The notes under the pieces are model-generated. The model ran no database searches. It had not been told where the DNA came from and saw nothing but the letters and a program-made list of their open reading frames with translations. Positions 1-26,800 of a stretch of DNA of 64,000 nucleotides are shown here, piece by piece. The stretch is from positions 12,065,690-12,129,689 of the forward strand of contig CM060463.1 of the NCBI GenBank assembly GCA_030544235.1. Direction: 5' to 3'. This DNA comes from Lepturacanthus savala. Its lineage: Eukaryota > Chordata > Actinopteri > Scombriformes > Trichiuridae. Every line of letters begins with the position of its first letter. Within the stretch, counting starts at the first letter, position 1. The translations under genes and the position numbers were made by a program.

Positions 1-1350
1 GATTATCCATTAGAACAGAGTGGATTTATATAAGATACAATTAGAAGATGACAAAACCTGCAGACGATGGCTAACGTCACACAACTGGGGGATAAAGGCA
101 AAAATAATTGATCCATGAAAACAGTTGAATGAGGATTTTTTTCTTCGCCTTATTGGATCTTATTAAATTACTGCATCCAAAAAGGTTTCAAAATAAATTT
201 GAAATTAGGAAAAAAAACTTGATCTTAATCCTTAATAACCTTCATGAGCAGGCGGAACAATCCTTTACGACTGGTCATGTATGTTTAAGGCACGTGTAGA
301 CACAAAATAAAACACCGCAACGTCACTCTAAGAGCAAATAGTTGAAAAGACAAACAAAAAGAGGTGAGGTTTCTTCGGTTCACGCAGAGATTTATTTCAT
401 ACAGAACACAATCAAATCCTGAGCTGTTCTGGAGACAACTCTTTTGCACGCAGCTATGTGTTTTATAGCTTGTTATTTATAAAGTGGTGTAAACGTGTGT
501 GTGCGTCAGTAGAACTTTCCAGTATCCTCCAACCTCAGTAATCAGTCTACCTTCTACACTCCTGTCCTGTGGGTCTCCACATTAACTGTAGGCAATGTCC
601 TGTTTTTGCTTGTCAAAGCATGATCTGTGGAGCATCTGAACTTGTTCCCCTGTGATCCAGCAGGGTGGGGGTTCCTGGGGAAACATTAGCTGAGGTCACT
701 AAGGTCTTTAAAGGCTAAGACTAAGGTCTCCCCCCCCACTCTCTTTACGGACACCCATTCTGATTGCACAACATGCTTTTTGTCTTCGTTTGCTGCCTTT
801 TATTCAACTGATTAATATAAAACCCATATGTTAACACTGCACGTACACGGTGGAAATTACCCCTCCTCACGCATTGTTTTCCTTACCGTTTCTTCTCTCG
901 TGGGAGAAGACGCACATATAACAAGCACGCAAACGGCCAGCTGGGACATAATGTAGTTGAACTGACTCGTTACCTGTATGTATATTGCCATTTAGGCTAA
1001 ATGTCCACACCCCAGTGTAATTCAGCTGAACTAAACATGCCCCAGACTGGCTGAGAATGAGTTTGTGCTTTTAGGAAGGGGCAAATGCGCTGGATTTATA
1101 ACGTGAAATAAAATATTAGCATCACTGCAAAATGGAGTGTGAAATAACAATTGTTTTTTTCTTGATTATTTTGTGTTCATAATATAATAACATTCTGACA
1201 ATCATAAAACAAACTATTCAGAACTCTGGACAGGAAATGAACATAGTATTACATTATCTTTCAATCTAGCAATTTTGAAAAAAAAAAAAAACACCTGGAA
1301 AAAAATGTAATTATTTCATTACAATCCCTATGTTGCTTATATGATTTCAG
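1..1350. other. Intron of the aquaporin gene (no coding sequence seen)
   Basis: I see no exon here. The stretch ends in a good acceptor (atgatttcag) at 1350 before the first recognisable aquaporin exon, so it is most simply the intron upstream of that exon. The expected preceding exons (N-terminus, first membrane segments) were looked for and not found, so they lie left of the window. Sequence is AT-rich with short A-runs near 1277-1290 and no obvious transposon ends. Confidence 0.6.
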
Positions 1351-2897
1351 GAGCTCATATGAACGCAGCGGTGTCATTTACAATGTGTGCGTTTGGCCGC
1401 CTCGCATGGAAGATGCTGCCCTTGTATGTCTTTGCGCAGCTATTGGGATCCTTTCTGGCAGCGGGGACAGTTTATGGCGTCTACTATGGTGAGAGAACAT
1501 TTCCCAGTTAAAATACTGTACATTTACTCATCCAAACCCCTTCTATTTATCACACATAAAGCTAGATTTGCATTTGTATCACTACTGTTAATATTATTAT
1601 TTATATATATATATATTTGCAGAAGCCATAAATCATTATTGTGGAGGAAATCTGACTGTAACTGGTGCACGGGCCACAGCTGGTATCTTTGCCACCTATC
1701 CGGCACCGTACCTCTCCTTGCTGGGTGGATTCATTGACCAGGTAGACATGAAACCGGATAAAAGGATTACAGCACAAATCGCTATCATCCGATGCATTCT
1801 GCAGTAACTCTTTGCTTTGTTGTATTGTTTTACATGCAGCTATCTTGACATTCTGCTGTGATGTTTGCACTGTGTGTGTGTGTGTGTGTGCGCGCCAGGT
1901 GTTTGGCACAGCTATGCTGCTGCTGTGTCTGATGGCTCTGTCCGACCAGAAGAACAAACCAGCTGCGGCGGGCAGCGAGCCTGTCATAGTGGGTCTCCTG
2001 GTGCTGCTTATTGGCATTTCTCTGGGCAGCAACAGCGGCTACGCTATCAATCCAACCAGAGACATCGCACCCAGAGTCTTCACCGCCGTTGCCGGTTGGG
2101 GGGCTGATGTGTTCAGGTACAAAGGGATTTATTGCTACTTGTTTATGGACATTTAAGAGTAATGAAATGCTTAAAAGGTCCCATATCATGGACTTTCTAC
2201 TGTTTTTTATTTGAAGTTTTGATATTCTGAACAACAGGGTGTAACTTTGGTTTAGGAGGGGGGGACAGCATGTTAATCTGAATATTATTATAATAATATG
2301 AAAAAAGATGTCTTGAAAAAGTTGACAAAAACAAGGTAATGAACAATGGTAAGGATGAGAATTGCTAGCATTTTATTGATAGCATTACTCTTATTGACAC
2401 TTCTTATTAGTTTGGTTCTTTATCGATAATTTTAATCGGGTAATTTTTATTATGTAATAAGTGTTTTTTTAACAAATTATTTAAAAAATAAATAAATATA
2501 GAACAGGATTCAAATTTAGTTTATTTCAGCAGTTCATAAGGTTACAGTAATTTGTTTTAAGATGTGTCAATCTAAAACAAACAGGCTTCAAGTGGCTATT
2601 TACATGATATGGGACCTTTAATTACGAGATATGTTTTAAATACCCATAAAAAGAGATTTTTAGTGTTTTGAGGTTTCTTTTTTTCTTTATCCCTACAGGT
2701 CTGGAAATGGGTGGTGGTGGGTGCCTCTGGTTGCCCCTCCTATTGGAGGATTACTGGGTGCGGGGCTATACAAGGCCTTGGTGGAAATGCACCATCCTCC
2801 TCTCCCTCAACTAGCTGGGGACCTGATAAAGGAGCTGGAAGAGGAGACTGCCCCTCTGGAAAAAAAGAAAAATATATATGCCGACGTGTGTGTGTGA
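1351..2897 (+). CDS. aqp7: Aquaglyceroporin, probably aquaporin-7 (partial, 3' four exons)
   Basis: Membrane channel for water, glycerol and other small neutral solutes. Exons 1351-1488, 1623-1741, 1899-2116 and 2699-2897 join in frame and end at TGA 2895-2897; the sizes 138, 119 and 218 nt are the internal exon sizes I recall for vertebrate aquaglyceroporins. The first pore motif reads GAHMNAAV, so NPA is replaced by NAA. The second reads GYAINPTRD; its aspartate after NPxR marks the glycerol-conducting branch. Further family blocks are ATAGIFATYPAPYLSL, AGWGADVFR and GNGWWWVPLVAP. The C-terminus is short and charged (KELEEETAPLEKKK). NAA plus an NPS/NPT-type second motif points to AQP7; the HHPP tail also resembles AQP10 and AQP9, so the paralogue is less certain than the family. 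Intron 2239-2560 is AT-rich and may hold an old repeat. The N-terminal exons are outside the window. Confidence 0.88.
1871..1890 (+). repeat. (TG)10 microsatellite directly before an aqp7 acceptor
   Basis: Ten TG units followed by cgcgccag and the exon at 1899. The repeat occupies the place where the polypyrimidine tract should be. Confidence 0.9.
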
Positions 2898-4277
2898 GAC
2901 CACTAATGCGCTTTGTTAAAATTTGTATGCAGCTAAAACATTCCATGAGGATTATATAAAAAAAATAGAGCAATACATTTATTAGGGGATGGAAAGCTTT
3001 CTTAAGAAGAGAGCCTGACTCAAATTCAGATTTTGGGTGTATCAAGCAATTTTAAAATGATGCATCTGTTTAACTTAAGTAATTTCATCATTAATCTTAG
3101 TCACTCAACCTGAGTTACTGTAATTGAGAGCGGCTGCAATACATATAAACTACACACATGAAATATAACTAATTTGGCATAGCTATGGCAGATTTCGAAC
3201 AAAAGTTTGAAAACTTAATTCGAGCTGTGTATATGCATGAAAGACAAAGAAAACGAATGCACGGCTTTATGTTTCATGTTTATATCTTTGAGGCAATAGT
3301 AGATTATATAACCTTGGAAGACACTTTAAGGATCAATTATTATAACAGTCAATGAGGGACCTCTTACATAAGCTTAGAAAGTAGAGTGTAAGTAAAAAAA
3401 AAAAAAAAATTCCAAAAAAAACATTGCATGTATATGCACATCTCTCATACACTATAGCACGCAGCACGGCATTCTAGAACCAAAAAATTATATGTGTCTA
3501 TGTATATGTTGAAGCGCCAAAATACTTAAACCAACAACTAAGCCTTAGATGTCTTATCAAGTCTGCTCAGCTGCATGCTTCTGGCATCAAGAAAATCTGA
3601 ACAAATTTAATAGTTTTTTAAATCTATTAATGTGGATTCATCAGAGATGATGTTGTAATATAAATGCTCAGTAGGCCTGAACTATATTTTTATATTATAG
3701 TTTTCATAATAGCACAGTATCAGTGAGGGGCTGCAGTGACAAACTGGCCAGTGGGTAACTTAGATTACTGAAGCCCCGCTTGATGATATATGAAAGTCAC
3801 TGGAGCTGAATTGCTCATTTACCAATGTCATTGGTAAACACCAGTATCCATTTGTATATGCACTTTTACTGTGAAACGAAACCTAGACAGTATTATTTTC
3901 TTGTTTCCTCCAGTTTTATTAACATATACCTAAAGATGTTTGTTATTTACCCACTTTCAAACTTATTTTAAAATTGCACATTATAAATATTAACGTTGTA
4001 TAATTCATAAAAAAGGAAATATTTACAAGAGCAAACCAAGATATAATTACAGTTATTAACCTATGCACTGCCACAAGGCTTCTCACTGGTTACAGCAGTG
4101 GTATAATATGCTCTAATGTGCCAGTATTGTATGAACCAGCCAGTGATGCTGTATTGGCTGCTTTAATTATATTTACCAGTAGGTGTCACTAGTGAACACT
4201 GTTAAATGAGGCTGCCAGTAGACCATAAAGCTGGTTAGTAAAGCTGGTGGACACATCTTCCTTGGATGCGAACCTTC
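2898..4277. other. Intergenic stretch between convergent aqp7 and tpgs2 3' ends
   Basis: No coding sequence is supported. It should hold the 3' UTRs of aqp7 (plus) and tpgs2 (minus), which converge here. There is a run of about 15 A at 3393-3408 and otherwise AT-rich unique-looking sequence. No transposon ends were recognised. Confidence 0.6.
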
Positions 4278-7200
4278 TCACCGCTTTGTCCCGCTGTGTC
4301 TTCCTGTGCTGCCTTGGCTCTTGGCAGCGCCGCCTGAGCTGCCCTGTGCTGACTGCTTCTTTTTGGGGGCGGGCGCCTTGGCTTTGCCTTTAAAGGCTCT
4401 GGTAGGATCCAGCTTATTGAGATGGGAATCTCCAGCAGGATCAGCCAGGCTGAGCTCACTCCTGAAGGTCAGCGGCTGGTAGAGCGATGCCCACTGCTGC
4501 GGAGGGAGCAGGCGGTAGATAGTTTAAAACACTGGTTATTACCCGTTTATTACCATACACATCAGAAACCACTTTTAACAGTAAAGACGCGCTACTTCCT
4601 TTACTAATATTTAGCAATGCATTTACCATTCTCAGGAACTTTGATATATAGTGGATGGAGCTTAAACAACTTTGAAAGATGGAGAAGACTAAATGACTTG
4701 TCAGCAAATTGTTATATTTTTTATGATAATAAAACACTTAACCACATTGTTTCATCATATTTTGTGTGTTGTGTCATCTTGTTTAAATTTATATCAGCCA
4801 ACACTGTAATATGTTGTGAAGGGAACAGCATGGATCTTTTTTTTTTGTTATTTTATATGTTTGCAGTTACCTCAAGTGTTGGTATTAAGTATTACAGGTG
4901 CCATTTAAATCATAAAACACTTTTTTTAAAGTGAGATTGACTGATTGGACACTTAGTCATTTGCTACCTTGGCCTGTGGGCTGGGGCCATATGGGGTAAA
5001 GGAATACTGCCACTCAGGCAGGCCCAGGTGGGTAATCATCAGTCGGTAGTAGGAGGAGAAGGTTGGCGTCAGAAAATGCCAGCACAGCGAGCGGTCCAGG
5101 AACCAAATTTCACTCTGCTGGGCTACTACACCTTTAACATACAAAGACAAATGTCTAAATGATGCAAACATTATAATTATAAAATTAAATATATGATAAA
5201 AACAATTTCAACATAGATTATCTATTTGTGCCTTAGCCCATTGAACCCTATAAGCCTTTAAGTCTATGGCTGTCATTTTATACTTAAAATAAAAAAAAAT
5301 CTAAATGTTACTCATACAGCTTCCTGTCACATGACGTCATCAACTTCCTGTCCATGAACAAACCCTCCCAGAAAGAGTAATTTTATTTCTATTAATAAAG
5401 AATTTTGTACAAGGGATAAATAGGTTTTTGTTTATGGGAATATTTATGCAAACGACAACTATAATAGCCATTAAAATGTTATTTTCTGCAAAGAAAATAG
5501 TACAAAATGCATGAAATCTTTAAAAAAAAATATCTGGGCTTAAATGGGTTAAAAATGTTTTTTTCAGTTTTGATATTAAAAAGACAGCTGACAGGAGAAA
5601 TGGGAGAAAAACATTAACAGATCACCTGGGGTGCAATTTTTGTAGACCAGGCACACTTTGCCATTCCCACCACAAGAATCCATCTCAAAGATTCTGCTCC
5701 GGTAATCGAAATGGGGTGCAGCGGGACCGTTCTCCGTGCCTGGCAGATACACTAAAGCATTAATGAATCTTGAATAAATATTTACCTTCCAATCAAATTT
5801 CATTCATTAGCCTACTTTCTGCACAACTGAGCACACGTAAACAGACCTGATCAAACCTGACACGCTGTAATTGTCGAGTTAGGCTCACATAAGGATCTGA
5901 CAGGTGAGTTTTACCACATTCCGTGCTGGTCTCCTCCCAGTCCAGGTCAGCCAGCGAAGGGGCGTTGGGGAGAGAAAAAAGCGATACTGGCTGGAGTAAC
6001 GGACACAGCCTGGCCACGCTGTTAATCATCATGCACCCTAAGGGGACACACTCATCTGTAACAGAATCACACACAGACACATTCACTCAGTTAGGATCTG
6101 CCATGCTATTTGCATTGGTAATAAATCATGTAACAGTAATAGTAGTGTGTAATTTAGTAGTGTAGTAGTGTGTAATTTAAATAAATGAAGACTTTGGTGA
6201 TATGACATCCATTTGTTTTTGTTAATGCTTTATTGAACAATAGATTCACAAACAGAAAGGCAAATCAACCTAGGCATGTGTCTGAGTAAGGACAAAACAC
6301 AAACAGATGAAAAAAGCAACAATAGCAGCAACAAAACCGCACAATTAAAGCTATAAAAAAGAAAATCATTTAAATAAACCTATCAAAAAGTGTTTGAAAA
6401 TCTGTTTGGTAAATCATATCTCTGTTGTCACAGTTTATTAGCGTTATATCTTATATCATTGGTAAGCTTGTTCTTTCCGCTTTATAGTAAAAGCCTATTT
6501 GTAAGGATGATGCAATTATGGGATGAGCAGCACAGCTGAGACATGGATGAAGTTCCAATTGAAAGGTGCCAAATTTCCCCCCATTTTCAAACTGTTTATT
6601 ATCCTGTTATTATTGGCTCTATTGTTTTGATTTGTTTGGGGGATTAAATGAGTGAACTCTATCAGTAAAAAGGCAACAAATAAGACAAGACAGCTGTGAA
6701 AAAGATCAATTAATCAGCTCCGGGTTCGGTAACCAACAAAACCAAGTTGGCTTACCTGGGACAAGTCAATGAAAAGCCATCCGATGGCAGTATTTAATAA
6801 TAATAATAATTATGATGATAATAACAATAATAAAAAGTAATTGTAACTTATATTCATTCAATAAGCAGGAGCTTCAGTAGCAGTGTTTAAATTACCTCTG
6901 TCCTGAAGATAAGTGCTGCGTTATGAACCTCATTGAAGAATTTGCCTGGTAGTCACCTTTTTAATGTTACTATACATGTACAGTATGAATAGAATAATTT
7001 AAGTAAGAGTAAGACCTGATGGAATGGTGTCATTTTGTACTCCTACTTATACAACTACCGTGTACTACTTATTTCCTTTTCTTTAGAGTGAATGAGGAGA
7101 AAGAAAAGTCAGTGCAGCTTCTGAAAGGTGAACAGGAACATTCTGAATGCAAGATCCAAAAGATTTGTTGTATTTTTAATATTGGAATATTCATATTTAA

Positions 7201-7925
7201 TAACTGCAACAACATTACACGATAAATCTATTAAAAATAAGAAAATCTGAACTTGTAAAAAATAGTTTGCAAATATGTGTTTAATCAATCTCTGTTGTCA
7301 CTGTGGAAAGATAACATAGTAAACGTATATGATAGAAGATAGTTTCCAAATCAAATGTGAGGTTTGGTATGGTTAATAAATCATAATTAAATGTATACAG
7401 ATTTCAGAAGTTAGTTTGCTGATTTTAAAATAATAATACAGTCAAAACTTATTATAAACTTTGACTTTACAGAGGTGACCTACCATCCAGTTTCACACTC
7501 CAGGTTAGTGTGAAGCCATCAGTAGTCAGATAGAAATCTCGCAGGTCCTCTGGCAAAATACAAGTGTTTTTCTGGGGGAGAAACACAACTGGTTTATCAT
7601 GTGTGACACCAGTGAGCCCACAGACCATAATTTGACTTTTCTGTAAGGTGTATTTTGCTCACCTGTTCCCATGACAGCAGGCTCCTCTTCTCTGCAGGCT
7701 CCCTTTCTGCAAAACGCACGTCGACCACACCAGGCATGTTCTCTGGGACACATGAATAAATGACATTTATTTATTCAGGCATTGGTCTGTCTGCTAGCTA
7801 ACGTGCATTTTAATTTTGCTAGTTTGAGAGGAAAGACCATAATACACACCGAGTATTCGAGTAATGCCAAGTGTCAGTCTTTCAGCAACACCTTTAAATA
7901 TCAAACTCTCTTTTGTCTCTTCCAT
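4278..7925 (-). CDS. tpgs2: Tubulin polyglutamylase complex subunit 2
   Basis: Non-catalytic subunit of the TTLL1 polyglutamylase complex, which adds glutamate chains to tubulin in cilia, centrioles and neurons. Seven exons, in transcript order: 7925-7850, 7742-7663, 7571-7484, 6055-5915, 5739-5626, 5122-4968, 4496-4278. They join without frame breaks into 290 residues (human protein about 300). The start ATG at 7925-7923 opens MEETKES. Matches to the TPGS2 family include LTLGITRILE (17-26), LSWEQ, LTWSVKLD, MINSVARL, SLPNAPSLADL, IFEMDSC.G.GKVCLVYK, EIWFLDR (171-177), ITHLGLPEWQY and QWASLYQPLTF. The C-terminal tail is lysine-, proline- and serine-rich (KGKAKAPAPKKK), as expected. The exon 6 acceptor at 5123 has a weak pyrimidine tract (gtgtagtag) but is the only one that keeps frame. 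It is head to head with kiaa1328 across 230 bp. Intron 3 (6056-7483) contains a decayed copy of two kiaa1328 exons. Stop is TGA at 4280-4278. Confidence 0.93.
6229..6234 (-). terminator. Possible intronic poly(A) signal in tpgs2 (minus strand AATAAA)
   Basis: Read on the minus strand, the sequence is ttcaataaagcattaac followed by A-rich sequence, like an mRNA 3' end. It lies in tpgs2 intron 3 in the sense orientation. It could be an intronic polyadenylation site, the tail of an old retroposed insertion, or chance in AT-rich DNA. Confidence 0.2.
6864..7165 (+). pseudogene. Decayed duplicate of two kiaa1328 exons and their intron, inside tpgs2 intron 3
   Basis: This copies the 9498-9815 region: the 3' part of kiaa1328 exon 4, the whole short intron and the 5' part of exon 5. 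The first block encodes CPEDKCCVMNLIEEFAW against CPEDKRRIANLIEELAR in the gene. The second encodes VNEEKEKSVQLLKGEQEHSE against VSEEKEESVQRLKDEQEHFE. Intron segments such as tacagtatgaatagaataat are shared, so this is a DNA-level copy, not a retrocopy. Over 47 exon bases I count 8 differences, all transitions. Donor-like and acceptor-like sites remain (ggtagtc; tttctttag), but sequence after 7165 departs from the gene and there is no gene context. It lies antisense to tpgs2 and about 1 kb upstream of the kiaa1328 start. I treat it as non-functional. Confidence 0.85.
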
Positions 7926-8155
7926 TTAGGGGATTGTAATCACAAATGTGTCGTTTACATTCGACACCTTGAAAGCATCCTTCTCCAGCCCGGTATAGAC
8001 TCGCAGCTCTCTCTACACGGCCCAGCTGCCAACGCACCAATAAGACGCGTCTTTTCTACGGACTAGCCAATCAGCTCTTCATATGTAAGAGAAAGGCGGG
8101 GCTATAACTCCCTAGCAACGCTTGGCTCCCTGGGAGGGGTGACGGTTGTTTCAAC
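7926..8155. promoter_or_regulatory. Bidirectional promoter between tpgs2 and kiaa1328
   Basis: Only 230 bp separate the two divergent start codons, so both 5' UTRs and core promoters must fit here or overlap the first exons. Visible elements are two CCAAT boxes (accaataag near 8036; gccaatcag near 8067), CpG-containing segments (gacgcgtc) and no TATA box, typical of a housekeeping head-to-head promoter. The agcaac in cctagcaacg near 8111 is half of an RFX X-box, which would suit a ciliary gene such as tpgs2, but the other half-site is not clear. Confidence 0.6.
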
Positions 8156-23441
<15,286 letters not shown>

Positions 23442-23467
23442 CAAAGAAGAAAACGAACAACAAAGGA

Positions 23468-23473
23468 AATAAA
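23468..23473 (+). terminator. Candidate poly(A) signals for kiaa1328
   Basis: AATAAA lies 27 bp after the stop codon, and a second copy is at 23598-23603. Either would give a short 3' UTR. No transcript evidence is available to choose between them. Confidence 0.45.
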
Positions 23474-23781
23474 ACCACAGTCGCTTGATATTAACTGGTT
23501 TGCTCTTAACTTTATCGGTGTCTTACGTTTCGATTTGCTTGATAAATCAGAATGATCATGCTGTTTTTAGTGATCGCTTTGATACTGCTTTTATACAAAT
23601 AAACAATTATTTATTCAGAATTGATTATCCTCCTAGTTTGTAACTTATATTTTATGTTTCCTCATCAGAAAAAAAAAAGTTCTCCATTGAGATGCTTTGA
23701 TTGTCTAGTCGGACTGATTTTTAGTAGTTGTGTTATTGATTATTGATAAGTTATCAGTAATTATGACACGACACAGGACAC

Positions 23782-23804
23782 TTTATTCTAGACTGTGCTT
23801 TATT
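23782..23804 (-). terminator. Candidate distal poly(A) signals for celf4
   Basis: Two minus-strand AATAAA hexamers (23804-23799 and 23787-23782) lie 17 bp apart just beyond the kiaa1328 end. If used, the celf4 3' UTR would reach almost to the neighbouring gene. This is inference from motif and position only. Confidence 0.3.
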
Positions 23805-26800
23805 ATTGGGCTAAGCTGAGACGCATCATTCATTTAAAATTACAAAAAAAGAGTCCAGGGGACCAGAGAATGGTGCAGTCTGGAGAGTCGGGGGCGGGAG
23901 CCTAAAGCGCACTGCCCAATCAGAAGCTTAGCTCATCAGGAACCCGGCAAAGCTTAATATGCAACATTCATTTCCCCATCCTCTATATGTGCTGAAATTG
24001 GGAAATAGATTTCCAGAATACTTTAATAACCACATGAAGTAAAATGTGATTCTAGCAACTCGACAGTTTCTAAAGTAAAACCACATATAACAGTACAGAA
24101 AGAAATGATAATAACTCGATTCTGTTTGATGAGATAGTGCAGTTTTCATTGAATTTTGCTCTCGGTAGAACACATCAGTTGAACAAGATCAGAGCTCTGT
24201 CAAACCATACAAAGCAGGATGGGGAAAAATGCGAGGAGGATTTAAAGATTTTGAAAGCCAAACTGGTGTTTTATACTTGCAGTTAATCAATGATTAACAA
24301 TTTATGAGACATTAGCGTTTTACATTGCAGCAACTTTGTGACGTCAACGTATATTTTCTGTTTACAAGGGAGCCTAAACGAGTGATTCTCTCATTTTCAC
24401 TTTGTGTAAATGTTTTCAAATTGAGGAATTCTTCAAATTTTAAACTTCATCTCTCTTTTTTTTTTTTCACACCACCGTTTAACAAAGCTAACTTTTCTTT
24501 GAACGAGCTTCATGACTATGAACATAAGGCTTAGAAACACAGTAGCTGACTGCATTGATTTTCTGTAGTTTGTCAGAAACAGGAAAAATCAGTCTTTGAA
24601 GTTGTTCGATTCTGAGTTTGCCGACACTTAAAAGTGGCTGTATGAGATGGAGCGATACAAAGAAGCAACCCGATCAATGGGAATAATAGAGCTCCGATCT
24701 TGAATCAAACAGCACAAATAAATAAATAAATAAATACACAAATGCAAATAAATAAATAAAAATAAATAAATGATTCGGATCTGTCTTTGACATCACTTGG
24801 TCAATAGGAGCAGTTTTCTCCATCATGTAAGAAGTGCTGAAGGCATGGTCCTGCAGACAGGAACAATGATCATCTGTGGACCACATCAGTGGCCCATGCA
24901 TGTCATATAAAAACTATTTGGTCACGTACCAACTCATAGAAAAATAATGCCATGAAAGCATGCGTATCATCTCAGACATGACTTATAAATAAATGTCTAA
25001 ACAAATCGATAAATGAATAGAACCCATCAAAGTATTTCTTTTTATAAAATAGGTCAATGTGTGTCTAAGCTCTAACTGAGGTCAATGCTCTCCCTGACTG
25101 TATTCTGGATAAATGCCTTGGTCAGGTCCTACAGTTTGTACCGTATCCTAGCGACTATTTTTTTTTTTTTTTTGTACCTGGTTTTTAATGAGCATTATCA
25201 TGTTTTCATTCATATATTTTTTTTTTTTAGTATTTAAAGTACTTTATCCAGTCCTTGTAGATAGAAGTAAAAGTCCTATAAAATATGCAAACCTATGTAC
25301 AGAGGAAAACAGAGCAAAAAAAGAAACAATTTACAGTATATTCATCGGTTTATGTATATATTTATATATATATATTTATATTCAAACTTCTGCTCTGTTT
25401 CTTGTTGTTTTTGAACCACTATACTTTGCTTTATTTTTCTCATGTAAACTTGCAGCTTAAAGTTGGAGCGAATGAAGATGAGGTGCTTGGCATTCTAGTT
25501 CCTGTGGTCGTTCTGCTTCCTCTCCGTCATTTCACTCGATATGGAAACATGGGCCGGGTGAAAGATGTGAGCGATTGCTCAAACAAACCATTAGGAAAGC
25601 ACCGACTGTGTCGACACCTTTTTTTTTTTCCCCCCAGTTTCCTTTAAGCAAATGGGGGGGAAGCCAAAAAGGGCACCCAGTGTGGCCATTAGGGATACCA
25701 GACATATGACATTTAACTTGAGCTCTTGTTGTTAGTTCAAGGACAGTCCGGGTGGATTTACATGGAGATGTTTTGTACTAAGTGACCCGGGATACCGTCG
25801 GAGCACAAAATGGTCATTGGGTGCGCACTTTATGCCATGCTCAGGGCATTATCATGAGGCTCACACATACAGAGGTGTCCTCCGATGTGTAGTGGCGTTT
25901 TTTTTTTTTTTTTTTTTTTTTTTTAGCCTCACTGGATTTGGAAGGTAAATGTTAAATTATTCAATCAGCTAAAAAGGTTAGACACAGACACTGGGGAAAT
26001 GGCATAATGAGCAGTTTATAGAAAACCTAGAAACAGCACCCAACAGGAAGCATTGTCTTCCAAAGTGTCATATAGCCTTATAAATATTCATATATATAAA
26101 TATTCATTGAGTAATCTCCACCAGCTGAATATGTGTTGAATGCAGGGTCCAATAAATCCAAGTCTGTTGACCTTTTCCAGGTATATAGTAGGTGTTTATA
26201 CCGGTTTTGTAGACTATTATGAGAAACTGTACGCTAAAGCAATGTGATACCAGCCTCAGTGATACAGCAGTTGTGATGGATAAATGGCTTTTCACACTTA
26301 TTGCTTCATTTTACAGTTTCGTTACGCTTTTATGTTTATATTCAATTGCATGAGGATATATATAACATAAGGCAATATAACATCTTCTAAAGGATATGCT
26401 TCGTGTCAAGTATTACCAACAGAGAGCCACACATTAACTGCTGGATGGGAAAGTACATAAAACCTTCTCCCTTCTTCTGTTCAGTTGGAAGCCAGCTCTC
26501 TAATTATAGCATATTCATCAATATTACATCACCTTCGTATCCATTAAATCCTAATGTCGGTACAAATAAGCTTAATCACTTCTCAAGTCATGTCATGGCA
26601 GTCGCAACCCTGAACTTTTACCCTAATTTTGACTCCAACCAGTGGAACGTAGTCACAGGTGCCCTGCACACAGCGTTGATAGCTAGTACCCGTGCTAACA
26701 GGTTACCTAATGCCCACTTTTATCTGAAGTGTAATCACATGAGTCTACATTAGTCCTAAATGCTTTTTTTTTTTCTTTTCTTTTCAAAGACGTTGATGGA

